DNA from: Arthrobacter zhangbolii
GTDB taxonomy: Bacteria; Actinomycetota; Actinomycetes; Actinomycetales; Micrococcaceae
Direction: 5' to 3'
NCBI RefSeq assembly: GCF_022869865.1
Contig: NZ_CP094984.1
Location: 2,976,001-3,040,000, forward strand
Length of the DNA stretch: 64,000 nt
The notes below the pieces were generated by a model. It was not told the DNA's origin. It saw only the letters and a program-made list of their open reading frames with translations, and ran no database searches. Below, piece after piece: positions 25,494-34,594 of the stretch. Position 1 is the first letter of the stretch. Every line of letters starts with the position of its first letter. The translations under genes and the position numbers were made by a program.

Positions 25494-28118
25494 TTAGCCG
25501 GCCGCAGCCACTGTCAGTCCGGTCTCGGCCACCAGGCCGTCGCCGTCCAGTCCGTCGGTGGCCCGGTCCACCAGCACCGTGTCACCGTCGCTGATCTTTC
25601 CGGCCAGGATGCCCCGGGCCAGTTTGTCGCCGATCTCGCGCTGCACCAGGCGGCGCAGGGGCCTGGCACCGTAGGCCGGATCGTAGCCGGTAAGCGCAAG
25701 CCATTCACGGGCCGCGTCGGTGACGTCCAGTACCAGCCGGCGCTCGTGCAGGCGGGCGGCAAGCGCCCTCACCTGGATGTCGACAATCCGGGTCAGGTCC
25801 TCCAGGCTCAGCGGGTCGAACAGGATGACATCGTCCAGGCGGTTGAGGAACTCGGGCTTGAAGTTGGCGTTGACCATGGCCATCACCGATTCCCGTTTCT
25901 GGTCCTCATTCATGCCCGGGTCCACCAGGAACTGCGAGCCGAGGTTGGACGTGAGGATGAGGATGACGTTCCGGAAATCCACCGTACGGCCCTGCCCGTC
26001 CGTGAGGCGTCCGTCGTCGAGGACCTGCAGCAGAATGTCGAAAACGTCCGGGTGCGCCTTCTCCACCTCGTCCAGCAGGATCACTGAATACGGCCGGCGG
26101 CGCACCGCTTCGGTGAGCTGGCCACCCTCTTCGTATCCCACGTACCCGGGGGGAGCTCCCACCAGGCGGGACACGGCGTGCTTCTCGGAGTACTCGCTCA
26201 TATCGATGCGGACCATGGCCCGCTCATCATCAAAGAGGAAGTCTGCGAGCGCCTTGGCGAGTTCGGTCTTGCCGACGCCGGTGGGGCCCAGGAAGAGGAA
26301 GGAGCCGGTGGGGCGGTCCGGGTCGCTGACGCCTGCCCGCGACCTGCGGACAGCATCCGATACTGCAGCCACCGCTTTGGTCTGTCCGATCAGCCGCGAC
26401 CCGATGACTTCTTCCATGTCCAGCAGTTTCTGGGATTCCCCCTGCAGCATCCGGCCTGCCGGAATGCCGGTCCAGGCCGAAACCACTTCGGCGATGTCGT
26501 CCGCCGTGACCTCCTCGGAGACCATCAGCTCCTGGGCTTCGTCGCCATATTTGCTCGCCTCTGCCTGCTGGGCGGCTTCGAGCTCCTTCTGCAGGGCGGG
26601 AATCTCGCCGTAGAGGATTCGCGACGCCTCGGTGAGGTCACCGTCGCGCTGGGCTTTTTCCGCCAGGCCGCGCAGTTCGTCCACCTTGGCCTTCAGGTCG
26701 CCCACCCGGTTCAGGCCGGCCTTTTCAGCTTCCCAGCGGGCATTGAGGGCAGCCAGTTGCTCCTTCCGGTTGGCCATGTCTTCACGCAGCACTTCCAGCC
26801 GCTCGATGGAGGCCTGGTCGGTTTCGTTGGCCAGGGCCAGTTCCTCCATGGTCAGGCGGTCAACGGCACGCCGGAGCTCATCGATTTCCTCCGGCGCGGA
26901 ATCGATTTCCATCCGCAACCTGGAAGCGGCTTCATCCACCAGGTCAATGGCCTTGTCCGGCAGCTGCCGCCCGGTGATGTACCGGTTGGACAGGGTGGCT
27001 GCGGCGACAAGGGCCGAGTCCGCGATGGCAACCTTGTGGTGTGCCTCGTAGCGTTCCTTGAGCCCGCGGAGGATGCCGATAGTATCCGGCACGCTGGGCT
27101 CGCCAACGTAGACCTGCTGGAAGCGGCGCTCCAGCGCTGCGTCCTTCTCGATATTCTCCCGGTACTCATCCAGGGTGGTGGCGCCAATCAGCCGCAGCTC
27201 GCCCCGGGCCAGCATCGGCTTGAGCATGTTGCCGGCGTCCATGGACCCTTCCGCTGCGCCGGCACCCACCACCGTGTGCAGTTCGTCGATAAAGGTGACA
27301 ATCTGCCCTTCAGCGTTGGAAATTTCTTCGAGTACGGCCTTGAAGCGTTCCTCGAACTCACCACGGTACTTGGCGCCGGCCACCATGGATCCGAGGTCCA
27401 GCGACAGCAGGGTTTTGCCATTCAGCGACTCCGGCACGTCTCCGGCCACAATGCGCTGGGCGAGCCCTTCGACGACGGCGGTCTTGCCAACACCGGGCTC
27501 GCCGATGAGCACAGGGTTGTTCTTGGTCCGGCGGCTCAGGACCTGGATGACGCGGCGGATTTCCGCATCCCGGCCGATCACCGGGTCCAGCTTGCCCGAG
27601 CGGGCCATCTCGGTCAGGTCCGTACTGAATTTCTCCAGTGCCTGGAAGGTGTTCTCCGGATCAGCGTTGGTCACTTTACGATCTCCTCTTACGGATGGAA
27701 GCACGGCGATGAGGGCATCATGGCCCGCGTTGTTCTCACGCAAAACCTTGCCTGCCGGCCCGCTGTCGAGGGACAGCCCCAGCAGGAGGTGCTCGGTGGA
27801 AACGAAAGCGTCCCCCAGCTGTTCCGCTTCCTGCTGTGCGGCGTTTATAACCTGGAGCAGGGGACGGGAGAACTGCGGCTGGGCCACTGAAGAGCCGGAG
27901 GAGGAAGGGAGCTGGTGGATGGCGCTGCTGGCTCCTGCACTGACCGTGTCCACGTTGACCCCGGCGGCCTTAAGCAGCGCGACGGCAACGCCCTGCCGCT
28001 GGTCCATCAGCGCTTTGAGCAGATGGGAGGGTTCGATCTGCGGATTTCCGGCAGTGTTCGCGTTCATGGCCGCAGCCGAGAGCGCTTCCTGGCTCTTGTT
28101 CGTGAATTTGGTGTCCAC
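25494..28118 (-). CDS. clpB: ClpB disaggregase
   Basis: 874-residue AAA+ unfoldase that, with DnaK, rescues aggregated proteins. The N-domain ([13 protein letters not shown]) is followed by NBD1 with Walker A GEPGVGKT near 206-213, the coiled-coil M-domain (about 400-520), NBD2 with GPTGVGKT near 611-618 and [11 protein letters not shown]. No frameshift is seen. A HAIR element overlaps the predicted -10 box upstream, so repression by HspR, encoded at 44884-45396, is expected. Confidence 0.98.
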   Translation of the reverse strand: MDTKFTNKSQEALSAAAMNANTAGNPQIEPSHLLKALMDQRQGVAVALLKAAGVNVDTVSAGASSAIHQLPSSSGSSVAQPQFSRPLLQVINAAQQEAEQLGDAFVSTEHLLLGLSLDSGPAGKVLRENNAGHDALIAVLPSVRGDRKVTNADPENTFQALEKFSTDLTEMARSGKLDPVIGRDAEIRRVIQVLSRRTKNNPVLIGEPGVGKTAVVEGLAQRIVAGDVPESLNGKTLLSLDLGSMVAGAKYRGEFEERFKAVLEEISNAEGQIVTFIDELHTVVGAGAAEGSMDAGNMLKPMLARGELRLIGATTLDEYRENIEKDAALERRFQQVYVGEPSVPDTIGILRGLKERYEAHHKVAIADSALVAAATLSNRYITGRQLPDKAIDLVDEAASRLRMEIDSAPEEIDELRRAVDRLTMEELALANETDQASIERLEVLREDMANRKEQLAALNARWEAEKAGLNRVGDLKAKVDELRGLAEKAQRDGDLTEASRILYGEIPALQKELEAAQQAEASKYGDEAQELMVSEEVTADDIAEVVSAWTGIPAGRMLQGESQKLLDMEEVIGSRLIGQTKAVAAVSDAVRRSRAGVSDPDRPTGSFLFLGPTGVGKTELAKALADFLFDDERAMVRIDMSEYSEKHAVSRLVGAPPGYVGYEEGGQLTEAVRRRPYSVILLDEVEKAHPDVFDILLQVLDDGRLTDGQGRTVDFRNVILILTSNLGSQFLVDPGMNEDQKRESVMAMVNANFKPEFLNRLDDVILFDPLSLEDLTRIVDIQVRALAARLHERRLVLDVTDAAREWLALTGYDPAYGARPLRRLVQREIGDKLARGILAGKISDGDTVLVDRATDGLDGDGLVAETGLTVAAAG

Positions 28119-28169
28119 GGTGGCTCCTCAAAACCTGGGCAGATTCAGCTTTAGCGGTGCTGCTCTAAC

Positions 28170-28196
28170 AAAGTTGAGTCTAATTAGCTCAACTTT
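28170..28196 (-). promoter_or_regulatory. HAIR operator overlapping the clpB promoter
   Basis: AAAGTTGAG-N9-CTCAACTTT is a perfect 9-bp inverted repeat containing the HspR consensus TTGAG-N9-CTCAA. On the minus strand TTTACT (28200-28205) and TAGACT (28177-28182) are spaced by 17 bp, so HspR would sit on the -10 box. Confidence 0.85.
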
Positions 28197-28291
28197 GAAA
28201 GTAAAGTTATCCACAGCACATCCACCGGCGGACCGGGGTTTTCTGAGGGTGCTCCGGTTCCGCCATTTTGCGGACCGGTCCCAGCCGAAAA

Positions 28292-28888
28292 CTAGAGGGC
28301 ATGCTCCTGGTCAAATTCATCCGCGGCCCGTCGCCACCGCGCATTCCGCGCCTCGAACAGCTCCCCCATTGCCTCGTCGGGGCTGAGGTCCGGCATCAGT
28401 CCCAGTGCCTTCTCCGGCACCCGGCCCTCCACATACTCTTCCAACTGGTCCAGGAAATACTCCCACCCGGCCCCTCCGGTCCACAGCCCGCCGGCCGGGT
28501 CGGAGGTGAGGGCAAACCCCTTGCGCACTGATGCGTAGCGGAGCTCAATCCGCGTTCGGCTGTCCTCTGCCGCCAACCGGAACTCAAGCTCCGCCGGATG
28601 CCTCTCCCCCCGGGCCCAGGACACGGTCATCAGGCGGGGAGCATCGCAGCGCAGAATGTCACCGTGGGAACCATCCGGGAGATTCCAGGTGCCGCCCCGG
28701 CGAAGGTCCCCGTCAGGTGCACCCAGCCACTGCCCCAACCGCTCCGGGACAGTCAGGGCGGACCATACGTCCCCAATGGGCCATCCGATTTCGCGCACCA
28801 TAACCACCATGAGCGCATGGCCGGCCTGGATCTGCCGGCGGCCCATGGAGCGTTCCGTTTTGTCCAGAATTATGTCCAGATCGGACAT
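28292..28888 (-). CDS. SRPBCC/AHSA1-like protein
   Basis: 198-residue ligand-binding START-like fold, cytoplasmic. The AHSA1 pattern is [22 protein letters not shown] followed by [25 protein letters not shown] and a C-terminal helix [14 protein letters not shown]. The start was taken at [10 protein letters not shown] because AGAGGAG lies 8 nt upstream; a longer frame begins 10 codons earlier. Related proteins bind small hydrophobic ligands or Hsp90; none is implied here. The gene stands alone downstream of the clpB promoter region. Confidence 0.8.
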   Translation of the reverse strand: MSDLDIILDKTERSMGRRQIQAGHALMVVMVREIGWPIGDVWSALTVPERLGQWLGAPDGDLRRGGTWNLPDGSHGDILRCDAPRLMTVSWARGERHPAELEFRLAAEDSRTRIELRYASVRKGFALTSDPAGGLWTGGAGWEYFLDQLEEYVEGRVPEKALGLMPDLSPDEAMGELFEARNARWRRAADEFDQEHAL

Positions 28889-29325
28889 CCGCCCACTCCT
28901 CTTTCGAACAACCCGCAACCGCCCAGAGCCGGCATCAGCCGTCGGCGCCGACAGGCTGTCAGCCGGAATTTCCCGTGGAAGCAGCTTGTGGTGTTGGCCA
29001 CAAAAGTGCCATTTCCAAAAAACGGTAGCAGGGAAACCAGGGTGTGCACAGGGCTCACCGGCTGCCGGGAGCCAGCCGGGACCAGGGCTTCGCCCGACGG
29101 CCCTGACGTGGAGGAATGTGACCCATATCTAAGGAATCGAGGGGGCGTCGAGGGCTTTGATAGATTCGAAAATGCCTCCGGATGTGCTTTGCCACTGCCG
29201 CTGCCACCGTGAGTCCTGCCGCAGAGTTGCAGCAGGCCGGTGCGCTGCCGCGGCCACATTCAGTGTTTCCCGGCTGCCGGAGCGCCTTTTACAACTCCAA
29301 AGCAACCCGAAGGACTGACCCCCCA
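28889..29325 (+). other. 437-bp intergenic region before betT
   Basis: No convincing gene. A possible -10 box TAGATT lies at 29160-29165, and GAAGGA precedes the betT ATG by 12 nt. If transcription starts there, the betT leader is about 160 nt. The sequence TGTGACCCATATCTAA (29117-29132) keeps one CRP half-site only. No terminator is evident after the SRPBCC promoter. Confidence 0.4.
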
Positions 29326-31434
29326 ATGAGCAAACTTGCGGAACCGGAGACAGCGGAGACCGCTGTGCCGCGAACCCGGGTAAACAAGACGGTCTTCATC
29401 GGTTCAGCTACCGGAATCCTCGCCATCGCCCTGTGGGCCATGCTGGCCGCCGACAACGCTGAGACGGTCATCGGCTCCATGGTGGGTTGGGTCTCCAAGA
29501 ACATGGGCTGGTACTACTTCCTGGTGGTCAGCCTCGTTGTGGTTTTTGTTCTGGTCACAGCACTGACACGCGTGGGCAAGACCAAGCTGGGCCCTGACCA
29601 CTCCAAACCGCAGTTCGGCGTCTTCACCTGGGCGTCCATGCTTTTTGCCGCAGGCATCGGGATTGACCTGATGTTCTTCTCGGTCTCGGAGCCGGTCACC
29701 CAGTATCTGGCGCCGCCCACCGGGGACGGCGCCACCGCGGAGGCCGCCCGGCAGGCACTGGTGCTGACACTGTTCCACTACGGAATCACCGGGTGGGCGC
29801 TGTACGCACTGATGGGCCTGGCACTGGGCTACTTCGCCTACCGGCACAACCTGCCCCTGAGCATCCGTTCGGCCCTGTATCCGATCTTCGGCAGGAAAAT
29901 CGATGGTCCGCTCGGCCACGGCGTGGATATTGCCGCCCTGCTCGGCACCATCTTCGGCATCGCCACGTCCCTCGGCATCGGCGTCGTCCAGCTGAACTAC
30001 GGCCTGAGCTTTATGTTCGGGCTGCCCGAAAACCTGACCGTGCAAATCGCACTGATTGCACTTTCCGTCATCATGGCCACCGTCTCAGTGGTTTCCGGCG
30101 TTGAGAAGGGCATCCGGCGGCTGTCCGAACTCAACGTCATCCTCGCCGTCTGCCTGATGCTGTTTGTGCTCATCGCAGGCAAAACCAACTTCCTGCTCGA
30201 CGGGATTGTCCAGAACATCGGTGACGTCCTGAGCCGTTTCCCCGCCATGACCATGGACACCATGGCCTATGACCGTCCGGACGCGTGGCTCAGCTCCTGG
30301 ACATTGTTCTTCTGGGCCTGGTGGATTGCCTGGGCTCCGTTCGTGGGCCTGTTCCTGGCCCGGATTTCGCGCGGCCGCACCATCCGGCAGTTTGTGCTGG
30401 GCACCATGGTTGTCCCGTTCGCCTTCATCCTGCTGTGGATCTCCATCTTCGGCAATTCCGCCCTGGAGCTGGTGATGGGCGGCAACGCGGCATTCGGCGA
30501 AGTGGCCATGAACCAGCCCGAACGGGCCTTCTACGGATTGCTGGAGCAGTACCCGTGGGCGCCGGCCACAGCGGCCATCGCCACCTTCACCGGACTGCTG
30601 TTCTACGTGACATCCGCAGACTCCGGCGCCCTGGTCATGGCCAACTTCACCTCGCACCTGAAGGACGCGGATTCCGACGGCCCCAAGTGGCTGCGGGTCT
30701 TCTGGGCCGTGGTGACCGGCCTGCTCACCCTGGCCATGCTGATGGTTGGCGGTGTCACCACCCTGCAGAACGCCACCATCATCATGGGACTGCCGCTGTC
30801 CATCCTGCTGCTGTTCATCATGCTGGGCGTATACAAGGCCCTGCGGGTGGAGAACTCCCTGACGGACAGTTACCGCGCCTCCCTGCCGAGCATCATTGCC
30901 GGCCGCAGCCTGGACGCGCGCAGCGGACGCAGCTGGCGCCAGCGACTCTCCCGTGTGATGACCTACCCCGGTCCGCGGCAGGTGGAACGCTTCATCGAAA
31001 CCGTTGCCCGCCCTGCCCTGCAGGAAGTCCACGACGAACTCAAGGAACGCGGCGCCGACGTCGCACTCTGCGAAGGCGAGGCGGCACCGCACGGCATTCA
31101 TCACCTGGACCTGCAGGTGGGAATGGCCGAGGAACGCGTATTCAAATACCAGATCTACCCCGTGCAGTACGACACCCCGTCCTACGCAACCAACGCGTCG
31201 GCGGACAGCAAGTACTTCCGCATGGAGGTGTTCTCCCTTGAGGGCAGCCACGGCTACGACCTCATGGGCTACACGAAGGAACAGGTCATCACCGATGTCC
31301 TGGACCACTACGAGACCCACCTGGAGTTCCTGCACCTCAACCGAGAGGTGCCGGGCAATACCTCCATCACGGAGGACCAGGTTCCGAAAGACAACTGGGA
31401 AGCTGACTTTGTCAGCGAGGAGGGACGAGCATGA
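29326..31434 (+). CDS. betT: BCCT-family choline transporter
   Basis: 702-residue secondary transporter for choline or a related quaternary amine. Twelve membrane helices occupy about 20-515, and the BCCT signature FWAWWIAWAPFVGLFLARIS lies near 325-344. The C-terminal cytoplasmic tail is about 170 residues long (YPGPRQVERFIETVARPALQ onward), as in BetT, where it tunes activity to osmolarity. The ATG at 29326 was chosen because the preceding in-frame stretch is non-conserved. betB overlaps by 4 nt. With betB and betA this makes uptake plus oxidation to glycine betaine. Confidence 0.95.
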   Translation: MSKLAEPETAETAVPRTRVNKTVFIGSATGILAIALWAMLAADNAETVIGSMVGWVSKNMGWYYFLVVSLVVVFVLVTALTRVGKTKLGPDHSKPQFGVFTWASMLFAAGIGIDLMFFSVSEPVTQYLAPPTGDGATAEAARQALVLTLFHYGITGWALYALMGLALGYFAYRHNLPLSIRSALYPIFGRKIDGPLGHGVDIAALLGTIFGIATSLGIGVVQLNYGLSFMFGLPENLTVQIALIALSVIMATVSVVSGVEKGIRRLSELNVILAVCLMLFVLIAGKTNFLLDGIVQNIGDVLSRFPAMTMDTMAYDRPDAWLSSWTLFFWAWWIAWAPFVGLFLARISRGRTIRQFVLGTMVVPFAFILLWISIFGNSALELVMGGNAAFGEVAMNQPERAFYGLLEQYPWAPATAAIATFTGLLFYVTSADSGALVMANFTSHLKDADSDGPKWLRVFWAVVTGLLTLAMLMVGGVTTLQNATIIMGLPLSILLLFIMLGVYKALRVENSLTDSYRASLPSIIAGRSLDARSGRSWRQRLSRVMTYPGPRQVERFIETVARPALQEVHDELKERGADVALCEGEAAPHGIHHLDLQVGMAEERVFKYQIYPVQYDTPSYATNASADSKYFRMEVFSLEGSHGYDLMGYTKEQVITDVLDHYETHLEFLHLNREVPGNTSITEDQVPKDNWEADFVSEEGRA

Positions 31435-32915
31435 CAACGGCCACTTTGTTCATCGACGGAGCATGGGTGCCCGCATCCGACGGCGGCATCCGCGAGATCC
31501 ACAACCCGGCCGACGGCGAGTTCGTCGCCGCTGTCTCCGAGGCGACCCGTGAAGACACCGAACGGGCGATCGCCGCGGCCAAGGCGGCGTGGGAGCGCGG
31601 GGAATGGTCCTCCGTGCCGGCTCCGGAGCGCGGGGATTTCCTGCTGAAGGTCGCTGCCCGGCTGCGCGAGCGGAAGGATGAATTTGCCCGTGCGGAGACG
31701 CTGGACACCGGCAAGCGCCTGGTGGAAAGCGAAATCGACATGGACGACATCGCTGCCTGCTTCAGCTACTTCGGCAAAATCGCCGCATCCAACGCGGGCC
31801 GGATGGTGGACGCAGGCAACAACGACGTCGTCAGCCGGATCGAGTACGAACCCGTGGGTGTCTGCGGGCTGATCGCCCCGTGGAACTACCCCCTGCTGCA
31901 GGCAGCATGGAAGATCGCACCCGCACTGGCAGCCGGTTGCACCTTCATCCTTAAGCCCTCCGAGCTGACCCCGCACACCGCCATCCTGATGATGCAGGTG
32001 CTCGAGGAACTCGGCCTGCCCCGCGGCGTTGCCAACCTGGTGCTCGGCGCCGGGCCCGTGGCCGGAGCACCGCTCTCCGAGTCCCCGGACGTGGACCTGG
32101 TCTCCTTCACCGGCGGCGTGGCCACCGGCAAGATCATCGCCGCCGCCGCGGCCAAGACCGTGAAGAAGGTCGCCCTGGAACTGGGCGGCAAGAACCCCAA
32201 CGTTATTTTCGCCGACGCCGACTTCGACGCCGCACTGGACAACGCCCTGAACGCCGCCTTTGTCCACTCCGGCCAGGTCTGCTCAGCCGGTGCCCGGCTG
32301 CTGGTTGAGGAACCGATTGCCGAACGTTTCGTGGATGAGCTGGTACGCCGCGCCGAAATGATCCGGATGGGCGGACCCTTCGACGAAAAGGCCGAAACCG
32401 GGCCGCTGATCTCCGCCGCGCACCGTGACAAGGTTACCGCCTACGTCAACAAGGCAGTGGAGGAAGGCGCCCGTATCCGCTGCGGCGGCACCTGGGGTAC
32501 CGGGGACCTGGAAAAGGGCTTCTACTACGCCCCGACCGTGCTGGACAACGTCAAGCGCGGCGGCTCCTCCCTGATGGATGAAGCCTTCGGCCCGGTCGTC
32601 ACGGTGGAAACCTTTAACGGCGAAGACGAGGCCGTGGAACTGGCCAATGACACCGACTACGGGCTGGCCGGAGCCGTCTGGACGCAGGACGCCGGCAAGA
32701 GCCAGCGCGTTGCCCGCCGGATGCGCGCCGGCACCGTCTGGATCAATGACTTCCACCCGTACCTGCCGCAGGCCGAATGGGGCGGCTACGGACAGTCCGG
32801 CATCGGCCGTGAACTGGGCCCCACGGGACTGGGCGAATACCAGGAAGCCAAGCACATTTACCAGAACATCAACCCGCAGGTGACCGGCTGGTTCACCGAT
32901 CACGGAAAGGGCTAG
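31431..32915 (+). CDS. betB: Betaine-aldehyde dehydrogenase
   Basis: NAD(P)+-dependent aldehyde dehydrogenase, 494 residues. VALELGGKNPNVIF carries the general-base Glu near 250, HSGQVCSAGAR the nucleophile Cys near 284, and APWNYPLLQAAWKIAPAL the cofactor-binding region. The position between choline transporter and choline dehydrogenase sets the substrate as betaine aldehyde. The start overlaps the betT stop (ATGA); betA begins 6 nt after the stop. Confidence 0.95.
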   Translation: MTTATLFIDGAWVPASDGGIREIHNPADGEFVAAVSEATREDTERAIAAAKAAWERGEWSSVPAPERGDFLLKVAARLRERKDEFARAETLDTGKRLVESEIDMDDIAACFSYFGKIAASNAGRMVDAGNNDVVSRIEYEPVGVCGLIAPWNYPLLQAAWKIAPALAAGCTFILKPSELTPHTAILMMQVLEELGLPRGVANLVLGAGPVAGAPLSESPDVDLVSFTGGVATGKIIAAAAAKTVKKVALELGGKNPNVIFADADFDAALDNALNAAFVHSGQVCSAGARLLVEEPIAERFVDELVRRAEMIRMGGPFDEKAETGPLISAAHRDKVTAYVNKAVEEGARIRCGGTWGTGDLEKGFYYAPTVLDNVKRGGSSLMDEAFGPVVTVETFNGEDEAVELANDTDYGLAGAVWTQDAGKSQRVARRMRAGTVWINDFHPYLPQAEWGGYGQSGIGRELGPTGLGEYQEAKHIYQNINPQVTGWFTDHGKG

Positions 32916-32921
32916 GACCTT

Positions 32922-34493
32922 ATGGCTGAGAAGACGGAATTCGACTACATCGTGGTCGGCGGCGGGTCCGCCGGCGCGGCTGTAGCGGCCCGCCTGAGCG
33001 AAGATCCCGACGTCGAGGTGGCACTGGTCGAGGCCGGGCCCGATGACCGCGGGCTCGATGAGATCCTGCAGCTGGACCGCTGGATGGAGCTCCTGGAATC
33101 CGGCTACGACTGGGATTACCAGATTGAACCGCAGGAAAACGGCAACTCCTTTATGCGCCATGCCCGGGCCAAGGTGATGGGCGGGTGTTCCAGCCACAAC
33201 TCCTGCATTGCCTTCTGGGCTCCCCGCGAAGACATTGACGAGTGGGAAACCAAGTTTGGCGCCGAGGGATGGAACGCCAAGATGGCCTGGGAGCTGTACC
33301 GGAAGCTTGAGTCCAATGAGGACGCCGGCCCCGATGCACCCCATCACGGCGATTCCGGTCCCGTGCACCTGATGAACATCCCCGCCAATGATCCGTGCGG
33401 CGTCGCCCTGCTGGACGCCTGCGAGCAGTCCGGCATCCCGCGGGTTAAGTTCAACACCGGGGAAACCGTGATTAACGGCGCCAACTTCTTCCAGATCAAC
33501 CGCCGTGCCGACGGGACCCGTTCCTCCTCCTCCGTCTCCTACATCCACCCGATCATGGAGCGGAAGAACTTCACCCTGCTCACCGGGTACCTGGCCAAGG
33601 AACTGACCTTCGATGACGCGAACCGCTGCACCGGCGTCGACGTCGTTGACAACCCGTTCGGCCGTGCCAAGCACCTGGGTGCCCGCCGGGAGGTCATTGT
33701 TTCCGCCGGAGCCATCGACTCCCCGAAGCTGCTGATGCTCTCCGGCATCGGCCCGAAGGAACATCTTCAGGAGCGGGGCGTTGAGGTCCGGGTGGATTCC
33801 CCCGGAGTCGGCGAGAACCTGCAGGACCATCCTGAAGGCGTGATCCAGTGGGAGGCGAAGAAGCCGATGCCCGAAACCTCCACCCAGTGGTGGGAGATCG
33901 GTGTCTTCACTCCCACCGAGGACGGGTTGGACCGTCCGGACCTGATGTTCCACTACGGTTCGGTGCCGTTTGACATGCATACCCTGCGCCACGGCTACCC
34001 CACCACGGAGAACGGTTTCTGCCTGACTCCGAATGTTACCCATGCCCGTTCCCGCGGCACGGTCCGGCTGCGGAGCCGGGACTTCCGGGACAAGCCGATG
34101 GTGGATCCGCGCTACTTCACCGACCCGCACGATATGCGGGTCATGGTGGCCGGCATCAAAAAGGCCCGCGAGATCGTGGCCCAGCCGGCCATGGCCGAAT
34201 GGGCCGGCGAGGAACTGTACCCGGGCAAGGACGTGCAGACGGACGAGCAGATCGCCGAATACATCAAAAAAACGCACAACACCGTCTACCACCCGGCCGG
34301 AACCGTACGGATGGGCGCCGCTGACGATCCGATGGCTCCGCTTGACCCGCAGCTGCGGGTCAAGGGCGTCACCGGACTGCGGGTCGCCGATGCATCGGCG
34401 ATGCCGGAACTGGTGACCGTCAACCCGAACATCACCACCATGATGATCGGTGAGCGCTGCGCGGAGCTGGTGAAGGCAGACCGCACCGCCTAG
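32922..34493 (+). CDS. betA: Choline dehydrogenase (GMC oxidoreductase)
   Basis: 523-residue flavoprotein. YIVVGGGSAGAAVAARLSE is the N-terminal FAD-binding motif with EAG after the second strand, ARAKVMGGCSSHNSC the GMC signature 1 region, SAGAIDSPKLLMLSGIGP signature 2, and YHPAGTVRMG with VNPNITTMM the catalytic His/Asn pair. It oxidises choline to betaine aldehyde. It is last in the operon before a strong terminator. No betI-like regulator lies nearby. Confidence 0.95.
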   Translation: MAEKTEFDYIVVGGGSAGAAVAARLSEDPDVEVALVEAGPDDRGLDEILQLDRWMELLESGYDWDYQIEPQENGNSFMRHARAKVMGGCSSHNSCIAFWAPREDIDEWETKFGAEGWNAKMAWELYRKLESNEDAGPDAPHHGDSGPVHLMNIPANDPCGVALLDACEQSGIPRVKFNTGETVINGANFFQINRRADGTRSSSSVSYIHPIMERKNFTLLTGYLAKELTFDDANRCTGVDVVDNPFGRAKHLGARREVIVSAGAIDSPKLLMLSGIGPKEHLQERGVEVRVDSPGVGENLQDHPEGVIQWEAKKPMPETSTQWWEIGVFTPTEDGLDRPDLMFHYGSVPFDMHTLRHGYPTTENGFCLTPNVTHARSRGTVRLRSRDFRDKPMVDPRYFTDPHDMRVMVAGIKKAREIVAQPAMAEWAGEELYPGKDVQTDEQIAEYIKKTHNTVYHPAGTVRMGAADDPMAPLDPQLRVKGVTGLRVADASAMPELVTVNPNITTMMIGERCAELVKADRTA

Positions 34494-34510
34494 TATTCCG
34501 CGCGACGTAA

Positions 34511-34546
34511 CAAAGGGCGGCCGGAGCGCATCCGGCCGCCCTTTGT
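34511..34546 (+). terminator. Terminator after betA
   Basis: CAAAGGGCGGCCGGA and TCCGGCCGCCCTTTG form 15-bp perfect arms with a 6-nt loop, then TG. Confidence 0.85.
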
Positions 34547-34582
34547 GCGTGTCAGCGGACATCTTCCGTCACCCTGCACGGG

Positions 34583-34588
34583 TAGCCT
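34583..34588 (+). promoter_or_regulatory. Leaderless -10 box for the PBP lipoprotein
   Basis: TAGCCT, 6 nt before the ATG at 34595. Confidence 0.4.
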
Positions 34589-34594
34589 GTCCGG

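Noticed and set aside
29117-29132. TGTGACCCATATCTAA upstream of betT as a CRP site
   Set aside because: Only the left half-site fits; the right half matches 3 of 5 positions.
32283-34562. 759-codon open frame antisense to betB/betA
   Set aside because: Lies over two clear genes and has shadow-type composition.
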